A program made the position numbers and the translations under genes. From positions 1,922,001 to 1,986,000 of the forward strand of contig NZ_CP065800.1 of assembly GCF_023206215.1 (NCBI RefSeq): a stretch of DNA of 64,000 bases, written 5' to 3'. The notes beneath the pieces are model-generated. The model did no database searches. It was not told the DNA's origin and saw nothing but the letters and a program-made list of their open reading frames with translations. This stretch comes from Butyrivibrio fibrisolvens. Lineage in GTDB: Bacteria > Bacillota > Clostridia > Lachnospirales > Lachnospiraceae. Positions 55,352 to 64,000 of this stretch are shown here, piece by piece; the stretch's first letter is position 1; each line of letters begins with the position of its first letter.

Positions 55352-56986
55352 ATGATCAGCGTATTTTTGGTAGAAGATGAAATTGTTATGAGGGAGGGCA
55401 TAAGGAGCAACATTAACTGGTCTGCCGAGGGCTATAAGTTCGTCGGAGAAGCAGGTGATGGAGAGCTTGCATATCCCATGATAAGGGATCTAAAGCCAGA
55501 TATAGTCATAACAGATATAAGGATGCCATTTATGGACGGCCTGGAACTTAGCCGCCTTATCAAAAAGGAATTGCCCTCTACAAGGATCATAATCTTAAGT
55601 GGTTATGATGACTTTCAATATGCTCGTGAAGCGATCAGCATAGGTGTTACAGATTACCTTCTAAAGCCTATTTCAGGCGCCCAGCTTCTAGAAGCCATCG
55701 GCAAGGTTTCTGATGGTATAAAAGCTGAGCAGGATCAGCTTAGATTTATGGAAAGGTATAAAAAAGAACGTGAAGAAAACCGCATCCTTGAAAAGCGTGT
55801 ACTTTTCAGGCAGCTTGTTGCGGGAGCTCTTTCTATGCCTGAAATCCTGAATAAGGGCAAGGCACTTGGCATAAATCTTGCTGCCGGAGCTTATGGCATC
55901 GTTATGTTCCAGATCAAAGTAAGTGATGAAAGCAGAGGCGAAGGGCAGATAACAGAAAGCTATAGTGAAAGCATCGAGAAGATCACCTCTGTTATCAGGG
56001 ATAAGTACAATTCTAAAGAAGGCATACAGGTTTATGAGCAGCTTGGCGGAGTTTTTGTATTTCTTGTCCTCGGAAGAGATAGGCAAGAGACAGCTGATAG
56101 TATGGATGGACTTCTAGGCGACCTTGAAGATATGATGTCTGATAAGTCGGGGATCAACTATTATGCCGGCACAGGCTGTGTTGTAGACAGGATCAGAGAA
56201 GTGGGCAGAAGCTATGAGTCTGCAAGTAAAGCTTTCGCTCATAGATTCCTGTATGATTCCAGCAGGGTCTTTGACGGCCACCGTAATACAGATCAGGCTG
56301 CAGAGTCTGCCCCTATAAATATGGATGAAATAGATATAGGCAAGCTTGACAGACGCATTGTCACAAGTTTTCTAAACAATGGAAGCAGTGAAGAACTTCT
56401 GCATTTTGTAGAAGACTTTGTTGACAATACAGGAAAAGGCAACTTTCAATCACTTATATTCAGACAATATATAAGTGTTGATCTGTATTTTACAGTGGTT
56501 TCATTCCTTGAATCTATAGGCTATTCAAGAGATGAGATAACAGAAAAGCTTGGCAATATCGGTGATGGGCAGTCTTCACAGGGAGATACCGATAAGACCA
56601 AAGACTATATACACGATATACTCTCCAAAGCCTTGGAGATGAGAGATAAGGTATGTGATTCAAGATACAGTTCGTTGATAAACAGCGCAAGAAGCTATAT
56701 CTATGATCATTACAGCGACGAGGATATATCGCTTAATCAGGTAGCTGCCAGCGTCAATATAAGTCCCAACCACTTCAGCTCTGTCTTTAAGAAAGAAACC
56801 GGAGAAACCTTCATAGAATTTCTCACAAGAGTTCGAATGGACAAAGCCAAAGAACTCCTTGAAACCACAGATCTGAAAGCGCAGGAGATCGGCTACAAAA
56901 TTGGCTATAGAGACCCGCACTATTTCAGTTATATCTTTAAGAAGACGCAGAACATCACACCCAGACAGTATCGGGATAAAGTATAA
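55352..56986 (+). CDS. yesN: Response regulator with AraC output, YesN type
   Basis: A 544-residue regulator. The receiver domain (1-120) has Asp8-Glu9-type acidic residues, phospho-site Asp55 (DIVITDIRMPFMDG) and the conserved Lys in DYLLKPIS. A middle region of ~320 residues is followed by an AraC-type double helix-turn-helix (about 440-544; EDISLNQVAASVNISPNHFSSVFKKETGETF). The frame opens at TTG 55337, but ATG 55352 lies six bases after GGGAG. Paired with the YesM-type kinase 27 bp downstream and probably controls the sugar transporter at 58635. Confidence 0.93.
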   Translation: MISVFLVEDEIVMREGIRSNINWSAEGYKFVGEAGDGELAYPMIRDLKPDIVITDIRMPFMDGLELSRLIKKELPSTRIIILSGYDDFQYAREAISIGVTDYLLKPISGAQLLEAIGKVSDGIKAEQDQLRFMERYKKEREENRILEKRVLFRQLVAGALSMPEILNKGKALGINLAAGAYGIVMFQIKVSDESRGEGQITESYSESIEKITSVIRDKYNSKEGIQVYEQLGGVFVFLVLGRDRQETADSMDGLLGDLEDMMSDKSGINYYAGTGCVVDRIREVGRSYESASKAFAHRFLYDSSRVFDGHRNTDQAAESAPINMDEIDIGKLDRRIVTSFLNNGSSEELLHFVEDFVDNTGKGNFQSLIFRQYISVDLYFTVVSFLESIGYSRDEITEKLGNIGDGQSSQGDTDKTKDYIHDILSKALEMRDKVCDSRYSSLINSARSYIYDHYSDEDISLNQVAASVNISPNHFSSVFKKETGETFIEFLTRVRMDKAKELLETTDLKAQEIGYKIGYRDPHYFSYIFKKTQNITPRQYRDKV

Positions 56987-57013
56987 TAAACTACAAATGA
57001 TATAGAGGCACAT

Positions 57014-58366
57014 ATGGCTAAAGATCAGAAGGCGAATATAATCAGTGGTCTTTCTGTGGGCAAAAAGCTGACTGTTATGGTTATGGTCATGTTAATCCCC
57101 TTTACATTGATCACTGTATTCTTATTATATAATCTCTATCGATTTGGTAATTCTTATAATCTTGTCGTATCCAATGTTGCGATTGCCAATCAGTACAACC
57201 TTGAATTCAGGGAAAAGTACGATGCGGTCCTCTACCAGATGGTAGCAAGATCAATTACCAAAGACCATATAAATGAAGAACTCGGACTGATCAACCCGGA
57301 TGATATGACAAGCAGTGTCAGACAGAGTTTTGATAGCCTCCTGACATGTTCAACCTCTCCCAATGCCAGAAAAATAGCGGAAAGTGTCCTTAAACTCCTA
57401 TCTACACTAGATGACAGGTGTAATGATATCAATAACAATATAATCGAAGGCGGGTCATATGATGTCAACATGAGCGCTCTTGATAATGATATCCGCGTAA
57501 TCACTGAGCTTATACAAGAAAGAATCTCCGAATACATCTATTATGAAGCAGGCAGCATGGAAGTTATAAGGGCTGCAATGGATGCTGAGCGTATCAGAGT
57601 GATACGTTTTATTGGTATGTTCTTTATTATCTTTTTCATATTTGTACTTCTATTAGTAATATATCTGTCCTCAGCTATAACTCATGAAGTTGACATACTG
57701 GTCGGCGAAGTCAAGAGCGAGCAGATCAATTCAAGGAACCTCGAATTAAAGCTCCTTCAGTCCCAGATCAATCCGCATTTTTTGTACAACACTTTGGACA
57801 ATATAGTATGGCTGTCTGAGGGCGGTCGCAAGGACGATGTAACAGGTATAGTTACGTCTCTTTCAAGGTTCTTTAGGACTACTTTGTCCGGAGGACTTGA
57901 TTATATAACTATCAGGCAGGAGATATCACACATAGAGTCGTACCTGCAGATTCAGAGATTCAGATATCGTGACATATTGAACTATGAAATTGATATACCG
58001 CAGGAGTTTCTTGAATACAGGATCATCAAGATGACACTTCAGCCTGTAGTTGAGAATGCGCTGTATCATGGGATCAAAAATAAACGCGGCGGCGGAACTA
58101 TCAGGATATCCATGCACTATCACGACAGCGACCTTGAGATAGATGTAGAAGATGATGGAAAGGGTATGAGCCCGGAAGACACCCTTCATCTTCAGCGTCT
58201 TGCAGACGGCCTTGAGAAAGCGAGAGAGGATAATGCAGGCTTTGGAATGGCCAATGTCGGCGAACGTATGCGCCTTAACTATGGTGATAAATATGGCCTG
58301 AAGATTGAAAGCGAATATGGCAAAGGAACTATAGTGAAAATATTGTTCCCTAAGGAAGCGCAATAA
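57014..58366 (+). CDS. yesM: Sensor histidine kinase, YesM type
   Basis: A 450-residue kinase. TM1 (about 17-37), an outside sensor of ~155 residues, TM2 (about 195-218), then a short linker and the His-kinase domain with the phospho-accepting His in SQINPHFLYNTLDN, then PVVENALYHGIKN, DDGKGM and GFGMANVGERMRLNYG of the ATPase part. A clear HAMP domain is not seen. Works with the YesN-type regulator upstream; the signal is probably an external sugar, or a sugar-loaded binding protein. GAGG eight bases before the ATG. Confidence 0.92.
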   Translation: MAKDQKANIISGLSVGKKLTVMVMVMLIPFTLITVFLLYNLYRFGNSYNLVVSNVAIANQYNLEFREKYDAVLYQMVARSITKDHINEELGLINPDDMTSSVRQSFDSLLTCSTSPNARKIAESVLKLLSTLDDRCNDINNNIIEGGSYDVNMSALDNDIRVITELIQERISEYIYYEAGSMEVIRAAMDAERIRVIRFIGMFFIIFFIFVLLLVIYLSSAITHEVDILVGEVKSEQINSRNLELKLLQSQINPHFLYNTLDNIVWLSEGGRKDDVTGIVTSLSRFFRTTLSGGLDYITIRQEISHIESYLQIQRFRYRDILNYEIDIPQEFLEYRIIKMTLQPVVENALYHGIKNKRGGGTIRISMHYHDSDLEIDVEDDGKGMSPEDTLHLQRLADGLEKAREDNAGFGMANVGERMRLNYGDKYGLKIESEYGKGTIVKILFPKEAQ

Positions 58367-58525
58367 TGCGAAATTCACGACTTTCAGATGGATCTGATGA
58401 CATCTGTCATAATAAAAAATCAAAATTTTTTCCGTAAAAAAACAAACTTTTTAAAAGTTAATAAAAAATATAACTAAAAAGCGAAAAAAATGTATCGAAA
58501 CCTCGCCCTTCATACAATACAATTG

Positions 58526-58536
58526 GTAACAGTTAC
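58526..58536. promoter_or_regulatory. Candidate operator in the ytfQ leader
   Basis: GTAAC, A, GTTAC: a short perfect palindrome, also flanked by TTGG and CCAA. It sits about 100 bp before the binding-protein start in a 268-bp gap and may bind a LacI-type regulator; alternatively it is chance. Confidence 0.35.
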
Positions 58537-58570
58537 AGACCAACAATTATCAGATCCCTATTCAAGATAA

Positions 58571-58604
58571 AAGAAAATGCGATTATCAGATGGCATTTTT
58601 TCTT
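58571..58604 (+). terminator. Terminator-like hairpin in the ytfQ leader
   Basis: AAGAAAATGC pairs with GCATTTTTTCTT around a 12-nt loop; T-rich end. It lies 31 bp before the gene start with no gene before it, and ATCCCTAT/ATAGGGT can pair outside it. It may be an attenuator. Confidence 0.45.
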
Positions 58605-58634
58605 TTCCCTGATAGGGTCCAAAGGAGGGTTCAA

Positions 58635-59774
58635 ATGAAAAAGAGAGTACTTGGAGCATTAATGTCTTCTGCAATGGTTGTAAGTCTTCTGGCAGGCTGT
58701 TCATCAGGCGGCGCAGAAACTACACAAGAGCCTGCAGGTGACGCTGGCCAGGAAGAAGCTGCTGATAACAGTACTGATACAGCGACTGATGTAGAAGAGG
58801 CTGAGAAGGAAGTAGCTGAAAATACCGAGGCTTCAGATGGGGAACTGATCAATATCGGTTTTGCACAGGTTGGACATGAGTCTGACTGGCGTACAGCTTC
58901 TACCAAATCCTGCCAGGATGTATTCTCAGAAGCTAATGGCTATAACCTGAGCTTTGTAGACTGCGATAACGATTCTGCAGCTCAGCTTGAAGCAGTTAGA
59001 TCTTTCATCGAGCAGGACGTTGATTACATCATCATCGATCCTATCGTATCTACAGGTTGGGATACAGTCCTTACAGAATGTGAAGATGCAGGAATCCCTG
59101 TAATCGTAATCGACCGTACAATTGATGATTCTGACAAGTATGCAGCATGGGTTGGATCTGACTTCAAGCAGGAAGGTCTTGCAGCTGGTGAGTGGCTCAA
59201 AGCATACGCAGATGCTAACGGTATCTCAGAGATCAACGCACTCGTTATCTCCGGTACAACAGGCGCATCCGCACAGATCGGACGTTCTGACGGATTCAAG
59301 GAAGTTGCTGACAAGTATGGATGGACAATCCTTGATGAGCAGACAGGTGACTTCACAGAAGACGGCGGACAGGAAGTTATGGAATCATACTGCAAGAGCT
59401 ACGAAGGCAAGTTCAACGTAGTTGTATGCCAGAATGATAACGAGGCATTCGGCGCTATGACAGCTATGGACAATGCAGGTGTTACATATGGTCCTGACGG
59501 CGATGTTATCCTTATCTCTTTTGACGCATGTACAGCAGGTCTTGAGGAAGTTAAGGCTCGTAAGATCACAGCAGATTTCGAGTGTAACCCTCTTGCAGCT
59601 CCTACAGTAGAAGAAGTTATCCAGACTCTTAAAAACGGCGGAACACCTGAAGCAGAAGTTTACATGCCTGAGCACTGGTATGCACTTCCTGATGCTATCG
59701 TTGAGTTCTCAATCAACGGCGAAGCTCAGGAGATGACAGAAGTTACAGATGCTGTTATCGAAGCTCAGTATTAA
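58635..59774 (+). CDS. ytfQ: Sugar-binding lipoprotein, YtfQ (galactofuranose) type
   Basis: A 379-residue binding protein of the CUT2 class. ATG 58635 lies six bases after AAAGGAGG; the longer TTG frame is rejected. The signal has lipobox LAGC (Cys about 22), then a Glu/Thr/Ala linker, then the fold: INIGFAQVGHESDWRTA, LEAVRSFIEQDVDYIIIDPIVSTGWDTVL, GIPVIVIDRTID, which matches E. coli YtfQ well. The ligand is probably galactofuranose or a similar sugar. First gene of the transporter operon, next to YesMN. Confidence 0.9.
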   Translation: MKKRVLGALMSSAMVVSLLAGCSSGGAETTQEPAGDAGQEEAADNSTDTATDVEEAEKEVAENTEASDGELINIGFAQVGHESDWRTASTKSCQDVFSEANGYNLSFVDCDNDSAAQLEAVRSFIEQDVDYIIIDPIVSTGWDTVLTECEDAGIPVIVIDRTIDDSDKYAAWVGSDFKQEGLAAGEWLKAYADANGISEINALVISGTTGASAQIGRSDGFKEVADKYGWTILDEQTGDFTEDGGQEVMESYCKSYEGKFNVVVCQNDNEAFGAMTAMDNAGVTYGPDGDVILISFDACTAGLEEVKARKITADFECNPLAAPTVEEVIQTLKNGGTPEAEVYMPEHWYALPDAIVEFSINGEAQEMTEVTDAVIEAQY

Positions 59775-59850
59775 TTAAAAAACGGAATATTTTTTCCACA
59801 GACAGTTTATTAAAAGATTAAGAAATCCTTTTAAAAGAATACATACTAAT

Positions 59851-59882
59851 AATGGCCAGGATCTTGTCGGGTCCTGGCCATT
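59851..59882 (+). repeat. Intercistronic hairpin between ytfQ and ytfR
   Basis: A perfect 11-bp stem AATGGCCAGGA / TCCTGGCCATT with a 10-nt loop, no real T tract. Typical of the gap after binding-protein genes, where it protects the upstream mRNA and lets the downstream genes be made at lower level. Confidence 0.7.
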
Positions 59883-59918
59883 GTTACAAAAAGATGTTTA
59901 TGATCAAGGGAGGCGCGA

Positions 59919-61436
59919 ATGGAAGAAAGTGTTGTTCTGACAGCCAGAGGAATCAGTATGACTTTCCCCGGTGTCAAGGCTCTCGAAGACGTAGATTTCA
60001 CTCTTCGAAAGGGAGAGATTCACGCGCTGATGGGAGAGAACGGAGCCGGCAAGTCTACGCTTATCAAATGCCTTACAGGTATCAATGACTTTGAAGCCGG
60101 TGAGATACATATAGACGGGATACAAGGCCCGGTACGTAATCATTCTACAAAAGATGCACAAGAAGTAGGTATATCAACTGTATACCAGGAAGTTAATCTC
60201 TGCCCCAATCTTTCTGTAGCAGAGAATCTTTTTATTGGAAGAGAACCACTTACCAAATTGCATACTGTCGACAGACGTTCCTATTACAAAAGAGCTGCAA
60301 TGCTCATGGATGACCTTGGAATAGCTGTTGATGTAACTCAGAACCTGGAAAATTACTCGCTGGCAATTCAGCAGATGGTCGCTATAGCAAGAGCTGTCGA
60401 TATGGAATGTAAGGTCCTCATCCTCGATGAGCCTACATCATCTCTTGACGATGAAGAGGTTGAGAAGCTCTTTGGTCTAATGAGAATGCTGAAAAATAAA
60501 GGCGTTGGAATTATATTCGTAACACATTTCTTAGAGCAGGTATATGCTGTCTGTGACAGGATCACGGTTCTTAGAAACGGAAGACTTGTTGGTGAGTACA
60601 AAGTTGAAGATCTGCCAAGACTTAAGCTTGTAGCTGCTATGATGGGCAAGGATTTCGATGATCTTGCCAAGATTAAATCAGATACATCCAAAAAGATAAA
60701 TGACGAAGTTGTTATAAGTGCAAGAGGCCTTAGTCATATCGGTACCGTTAAGCCATTTGACCTTGATGTTCACAAGGGCGAAGTCGTAGGAGTTGGGGGA
60801 CTTCTGGGTTCTGGCCGTAGTGAGCTTGTAAGGACCATATACGGAGCTGATAAGGCCAATACCGGAACACTTAAAGTTAAGGGGCAGGAAGTTAAGATAG
60901 CTCAGCCTATAGATGCTATGAACAAGGGAATGGGACTTCTTCCTGATGACAGAAAAGCAGAAGGTATCATAGCTGATATGTCTGTCAAAGACAATATCAT
61001 CCTTGCTCTTCAGGCCAAGAACGGAATGTTTAAGCTTCTGTCAGCTTCTGAGCAAAATGCGATAGCAGATAAGTATATCGATATCCTGTCTATCAAGACT
61101 CCAAGCAGGGATACACTTGTCAAGCAGCTCTCAGGTGGTAATCAGCAGAAAGTCATACTTGCCAGATGGCTTGCGACAGATCCTGATTTTCTGATCCTGG
61201 ACGAGCCTACAAGAGGTATTGATGTAGGAACCAAGACAGAGATCCAGAAGCTTGTGCTTAAGCTTGCAGAAGAGGGCAAGAGCATCATGTTCATATCATC
61301 TGAGATATCAGAGATGATAAGAACCTGTAGTCGTATGGTCATCATGAGAGACGGGGCCAAAGTCGGGGAGATAGACGATGATCTGACCGAAGATCACGTT
61401 ATGAAAGTCATTGCGGGAGGTAAGGAAAATGAGTAA
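59919..61436 (+). CDS. ytfR: Sugar ABC transporter ATPase (two domains), YtfR type
   Basis: A 505-residue CUT2 ATPase with two nucleotide-binding halves. The first has GENGAGKST, a diverged signature (LENYSLAIQQMVAIARA) and LDEPTSSLDD; the second has the usual diverged Walker A (GLLGSGRSE), LSGGNQQKVILARWL and LILDEPTRGIDVG. Only one site is likely fully active, as in RbsA. Drives the two permeases downstream. Its last 8 bp overlap the next gene. Confidence 0.93.
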   Translation: MEESVVLTARGISMTFPGVKALEDVDFTLRKGEIHALMGENGAGKSTLIKCLTGINDFEAGEIHIDGIQGPVRNHSTKDAQEVGISTVYQEVNLCPNLSVAENLFIGREPLTKLHTVDRRSYYKRAAMLMDDLGIAVDVTQNLENYSLAIQQMVAIARAVDMECKVLILDEPTSSLDDEEVEKLFGLMRMLKNKGVGIIFVTHFLEQVYAVCDRITVLRNGRLVGEYKVEDLPRLKLVAAMMGKDFDDLAKIKSDTSKKINDEVVISARGLSHIGTVKPFDLDVHKGEVVGVGGLLGSGRSELVRTIYGADKANTGTLKVKGQEVKIAQPIDAMNKGMGLLPDDRKAEGIIADMSVKDNIILALQAKNGMFKLLSASEQNAIADKYIDILSIKTPSRDTLVKQLSGGNQQKVILARWLATDPDFLILDEPTRGIDVGTKTEIQKLVLKLAEEGKSIMFISSEISEMIRTCSRMVIMRDGAKVGEIDDDLTEDHVMKVIAGGKENE

Positions 61437-62523
61437 TGAGAAAAAAAGCAAAGATTCATTCTTTGCCAAAATAAGGCGATCACCTCTTTTTCTTCCTATA
61501 GTCGCACTTATACTGGTAATGGCTGTTAATATAATCCATGACGCAGCTGTTGGTTCTAATCCGTTGGGATTTTTTGTAATAAAGCTTCAGAATACGACCA
61601 GTAACGGAACGATTCTGTATGGTCGAATTATCGATATTCTAAACAGGGGAAGCGAAGCTGCAATACTGGCACTAGGGATGACGCTGGTTGTGTCCAGCTC
61701 GGCGGGAACTGATATCTCGGTAGGTTCTGTAATGAGCCTTTCAGCATCATTTTGCTGTATGCTCCTTGCAGGCTACGGCGTATCATCTACCACCGAGCTT
61801 GCAGTTCCGCTCTTTGTGGGAATCCTTGGCGGTCTTTTGATGGGATGCGTATGCGGATGCTTCAACGGCTTCCTTGTAGCTTACCTTCATATACAGCCGA
61901 TGGTTGCGACGCTTATCCTGTATTCTGCTGCAAGAGCTATAGGACTACTTCTATGTAACGACCTTATCGTTTATATAAGAAATGGTTCTTATGGTATATT
62001 CGGAAGTTTTCTTGGTCCGATTCCTACACCTGTTATTATTACAGCTGTATGTGTATGTATCCTGGCTATTGTCCTTAAGAAAACAGCCCTTGGTCTTTAT
62101 ATTCAGTCTGTTGGTATTAATTCAAAGGCAAGCCGCATAGCAGGACTTAATTCAAGACGTATCATCTTCCTTACATATGTTATCTGCGGCCTTTTTGCAG
62201 GAATTGCAGGAATCGTGAATTCATCCAGGATCACTTCTGCGGACTCCAATAACATAGGCTTGTATCTGGAGATGGATGCAATCCTTGCAGTTGCACTTGG
62301 CGGCAACTCTCTTGGAGGCGGTAAGTTCTCACTGGCAGGTTCTATAGTAGGTGCATATACGATCCAGGCTATAACTACAACCCTGTATGCTCTGGGCGTA
62401 TCAACAGATCAGGCTCCTGTATTTAAGGCAATCATCGTTATCATAATAGTTGCAATCCAGTCACCACCTATCAAGGCATATCTTAGAAAAAGAAATGCAG
62501 CAAAGGAGGTGGCTAGAGTATGA
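61429..62523 (+). CDS. ytfT: Sugar ABC transporter permease, YtfT type
   Basis: A 364-residue CUT2 permease with 8-10 membrane helices. ILALGMTLVVSSSAGTDISVGSVMSLSA and the late block ALGGNSLGGGKFSLAGSIVGAYTIQAI are diagnostic. ATG 61429 overlaps the ytfR stop by 8 bp, behind GGGAGGTAAGG; the upstream in-frame start is internal to ytfR. Forms a heterodimer with the next permease. Confidence 0.92.
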   Translation: MSNEKKSKDSFFAKIRRSPLFLPIVALILVMAVNIIHDAAVGSNPLGFFVIKLQNTTSNGTILYGRIIDILNRGSEAAILALGMTLVVSSSAGTDISVGSVMSLSASFCCMLLAGYGVSSTTELAVPLFVGILGGLLMGCVCGCFNGFLVAYLHIQPMVATLILYSAARAIGLLLCNDLIVYIRNGSYGIFGSFLGPIPTPVIITAVCVCILAIVLKKTALGLYIQSVGINSKASRIAGLNSRRIIFLTYVICGLFAGIAGIVNSSRITSADSNNIGLYLEMDAILAVALGGNSLGGGKFSLAGSIVGAYTIQAITTTLYALGVSTDQAPVFKAIIVIIIVAIQSPPIKAYLRKRNAAKEVARV

Positions 62524-63560
62524 GCAAGCAGACAGAAAGTAAAAAGAAGACACTAAACAGTCATACCATCCTACTGATAATAACAATAATACTATTTATA
62601 GTATTGTATGCAGGCGGCTGCATAGCATATGGAAGTAAAGGTTTTACCCATCTTCAGACTTTTTTGAATATCCTTATTACTAATGCAGGACTTATCTGCG
62701 TAGCATGCGGGCTTACCTGTGTCATGCTGACAGCTGGAATTGATATCTCAGTCGGCGGACTTATAGCTATGGACTGTATGCTCCTTGCAACAGGTATGCG
62801 CAATGGAATCGGAGCATTTCCCATGATAGTTCTGGTACTTGTGATAGGACTTATATTTGGCGCGGTTCAGGGATATCTGATAGGATACCTTGAGATACAG
62901 CCATTTATAGTAACTATGGCCGGTATGTTTTTTACCAGAGGTATGACTGCAGTTATATGTACTGAGCAGGTATCTATAACACAGGATATGAACAAGGCGT
63001 TCTATGATATAGCCAACATCAAGATCAAGCTCCCCTTTGGAGGATATGTCAATGGTAAGGGAGTGTATATGGCTCCATATGTGAGAGTAGGTGTTATCAT
63101 AGCTTTGTGCGTATTGATCCTGATATTCCTTATGCTAAGGTATACAAGATTTGGAAGAAGCTTGTACGCAGTAGGCGGCAATGCACAGTCTGCCGCGATG
63201 ATGGGTCTTAATGTCAAGCTTATCAAGATGAAGACTTATATATTGTCATCATTTTTGTGCTCGATTGGAGGCATATGCTTCTGTCTTAATACTATGTCAG
63301 GTTCTGTACAGCAGGCTTTGGGACTTGAGATGGATGCCATATCATCAGCGGTCATAGGTGGAACACTCCTGACTGGAGGTGTTGGCAACGTTATAGGTTC
63401 ATTCTTCGGAGTACTTATAAATGGAACGATCTCTTCAATAGTTAAGACCAATGGTAAGCTTGCAAGCTCCTGGCCCAATATCCTTACAGCAGCGCTTCTG
63501 TTCCTATTCATCGTAATTCAGAGCATAGCTGCAACTCTTAGAACAAGAAAAGCAAAGTAA
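62520..63560 (+). CDS. yjfF: Sugar ABC transporter permease, YjfF type
   Basis: A 346-residue CUT2 permease. GLTCVMLTAGIDISVGGLIAMDCMLLATG, RFGRSLYAVGGNAQSAAMMGLNV and VIGGTLLTGGVGNVIGSFFGVLINGTI match the YjfF branch. The start overlaps the previous stop by 4 bp (ATGA). Last gene of the operon, closed by a strong hairpin. Confidence 0.92.
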   Translation: MSKQTESKKKTLNSHTILLIITIILFIVLYAGGCIAYGSKGFTHLQTFLNILITNAGLICVACGLTCVMLTAGIDISVGGLIAMDCMLLATGMRNGIGAFPMIVLVLVIGLIFGAVQGYLIGYLEIQPFIVTMAGMFFTRGMTAVICTEQVSITQDMNKAFYDIANIKIKLPFGGYVNGKGVYMAPYVRVGVIIALCVLILIFLMLRYTRFGRSLYAVGGNAQSAAMMGLNVKLIKMKTYILSSFLCSIGGICFCLNTMSGSVQQALGLEMDAISSAVIGGTLLTGGVGNVIGSFFGVLINGTISSIVKTNGKLASSWPNILTAALLFLFIVIQSIAATLRTRKAK

Positions 63561-63566
63561 TGATGA

Positions 63567-63595
63567 ACCCCCGGCTATGTGGCCGGGGGTATTGT
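63567..63595 (+). terminator. Terminator of the ytfQRT-yjfF operon
   Basis: ACCCCCGGC pairs with GCCGGGGGT around TATGTG, a very stable stem; the T tract behind it is weak (ATTGTAT). Confidence 0.75.
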
Positions 63596-63611
63596 ATCGT
63601 AATGGTATAAG

Positions 63612-63634
63612 TTTGAAAATGAAGCGTTTTCAAA
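63612..63634. promoter_or_regulatory. Candidate LacI/CcpA-like operator
   Basis: TTTGAAAA, seven bases, TTTTCAAA; the centre reads TGAAGCGTTTTCA, one base short of a catabolite-responsive element. It lies in the 295-bp gap before the lipoprotein gene. Confidence 0.4.
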
Positions 63635-63855
63635 TCCAAATCGAAGACGTTAGTTCCATCAATTTGAACCATTAGGCACTTGCTTTACTCGCGACTTGAG
63701 GGTATCTATGATAAAATTAAATCTGATATATATCAGTATGCAAGATTGTCAAGATTTATATAAAGATGTAGATAGATTCACAGACAAGTGATTTGATCAA
63801 AATGTAATACACTAAATTCAATATCGACAGAGAAGGGGCTTGAGCTACGCAACAT

Positions 63856-64000
63856 ATGCAAAAAAGACTTGGCAGGATTATATCTATTTTATCTATAATA
63901 AGTATTCAATCAATATGTATATGCGGCTGTATGGATCAAAACAGTTCATATCTTCAGGATTACGGACAGATGGTCAATGAAACTGAAGCTGACTCCAATG
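63856..64000 (+). CDS. Lipoprotein, 5' end only
   Basis: The first 48 codons of a gene running out of the window. MQKRLGRIISILSIISIQSI is a signal peptide and ICGC a lipobox (Cys about 25), followed by a polar stretch (MDQNSSYLQDYG). A stop codon 15 bases upstream fixes the start region; the ribosome site is weak. Its place after a sugar transporter suggests another binding protein, which cannot be confirmed here. Confidence 0.6.
   Translation, partial: MQKRLGRIISILSIISIQSICICGCMDQNSSYLQDYGQMVNETEADSN

Noticed and set aside
58590..58634. N-terminal extension MAFFLFPDRV of the YtfQ-type protein
   Set aside because: It spans the leader hairpin and ribosome site; the signal peptide starts at ATG 58635.

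Overview
The window looks like chromosome of a low-GC rumen or gut Lachnospiraceae, most likely a Butyrivibrio or close relative. The pointers are the GH3 beta-glucosidase with permuted domains (an arrangement known from Butyrivibrio), frequent TTG starts behind strong AGGAGG sites, lipoprotein sugar-binding proteins, YesMN regulators and several cyclic-di-GMP proteins. No rRNA, tRNA or CRISPR array was found.

Layout. 1-2013: end of an FtsX-type permease, an HD protein and a Cys-rich unknown. 2119-7190: a folate cluster (folC, folE, an HD hydrolase, folP, a folB-folK fusion, a DUF5071 gene) behind a well-matched tetrahydrofolate (THF) riboswitch. 7279-12514: a TrpB2-type synthase, then a two-gene unit of a degenerate histidine kinase with a carbohydrate-binding-like ectodomain and an HD-GYP phosphodiesterase. 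12777-28579: sugar use (permuted GH3 glucosidase, MalEFGK-type ABC transporter, GH2 beta-mannosidase) with an RNase-J-like hydrolase, a 5'-nucleotidase-like enzyme and a GGDEF protein between them. 28705-39024: ZIP transporter, flavin-fold protein, NhaC antiporter, a second GGDEF protein, a NifX/Cys-Gly/SlyD fusion, a GH13 amylase with a LacI-type operator, a secreted acidic protein and an SDR dehydrogenase. 39379-43283: an iron/siderophore ABC operon with an operator lying on its predicted start point. 44040-46052: a small membrane protein and an ABC-F ATPase. 46400-54345: a decayed integrative mobilizable element with a large serine recombinase, a relaxase that has lost its N-terminus, an ORF6N gene with a palindrome copied in leader and coding sequence, and an unrecognised two-gene cargo. 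54419-63560: a Sel1 protein, YesN/YesM, and a YtfQRT-YjfF-type sugar transporter. The window ends in the start of a lipoprotein gene.

The least explained structure is a set of three intergenic inverted repeats of about 275-300 bp (43301-43602, 43696-43993, 55031-55304). They share a central hairpin core and an inner stem with a conserved internal loop. Their outer arms differ in sequence between copies but stay complementary within each copy, and several stem positions show compensatory changes. I do not recognise this family.

How the parts work together: the sugar genes feed imported beta-glucans, mannans, maltodextrin-like sugars and possibly galactofuranose into metabolism. YesMN and LacI-type sites probably provide induction, c-di-GMP enzymes adjust behaviour, and the THF riboswitch closes a feedback loop on folate synthesis.
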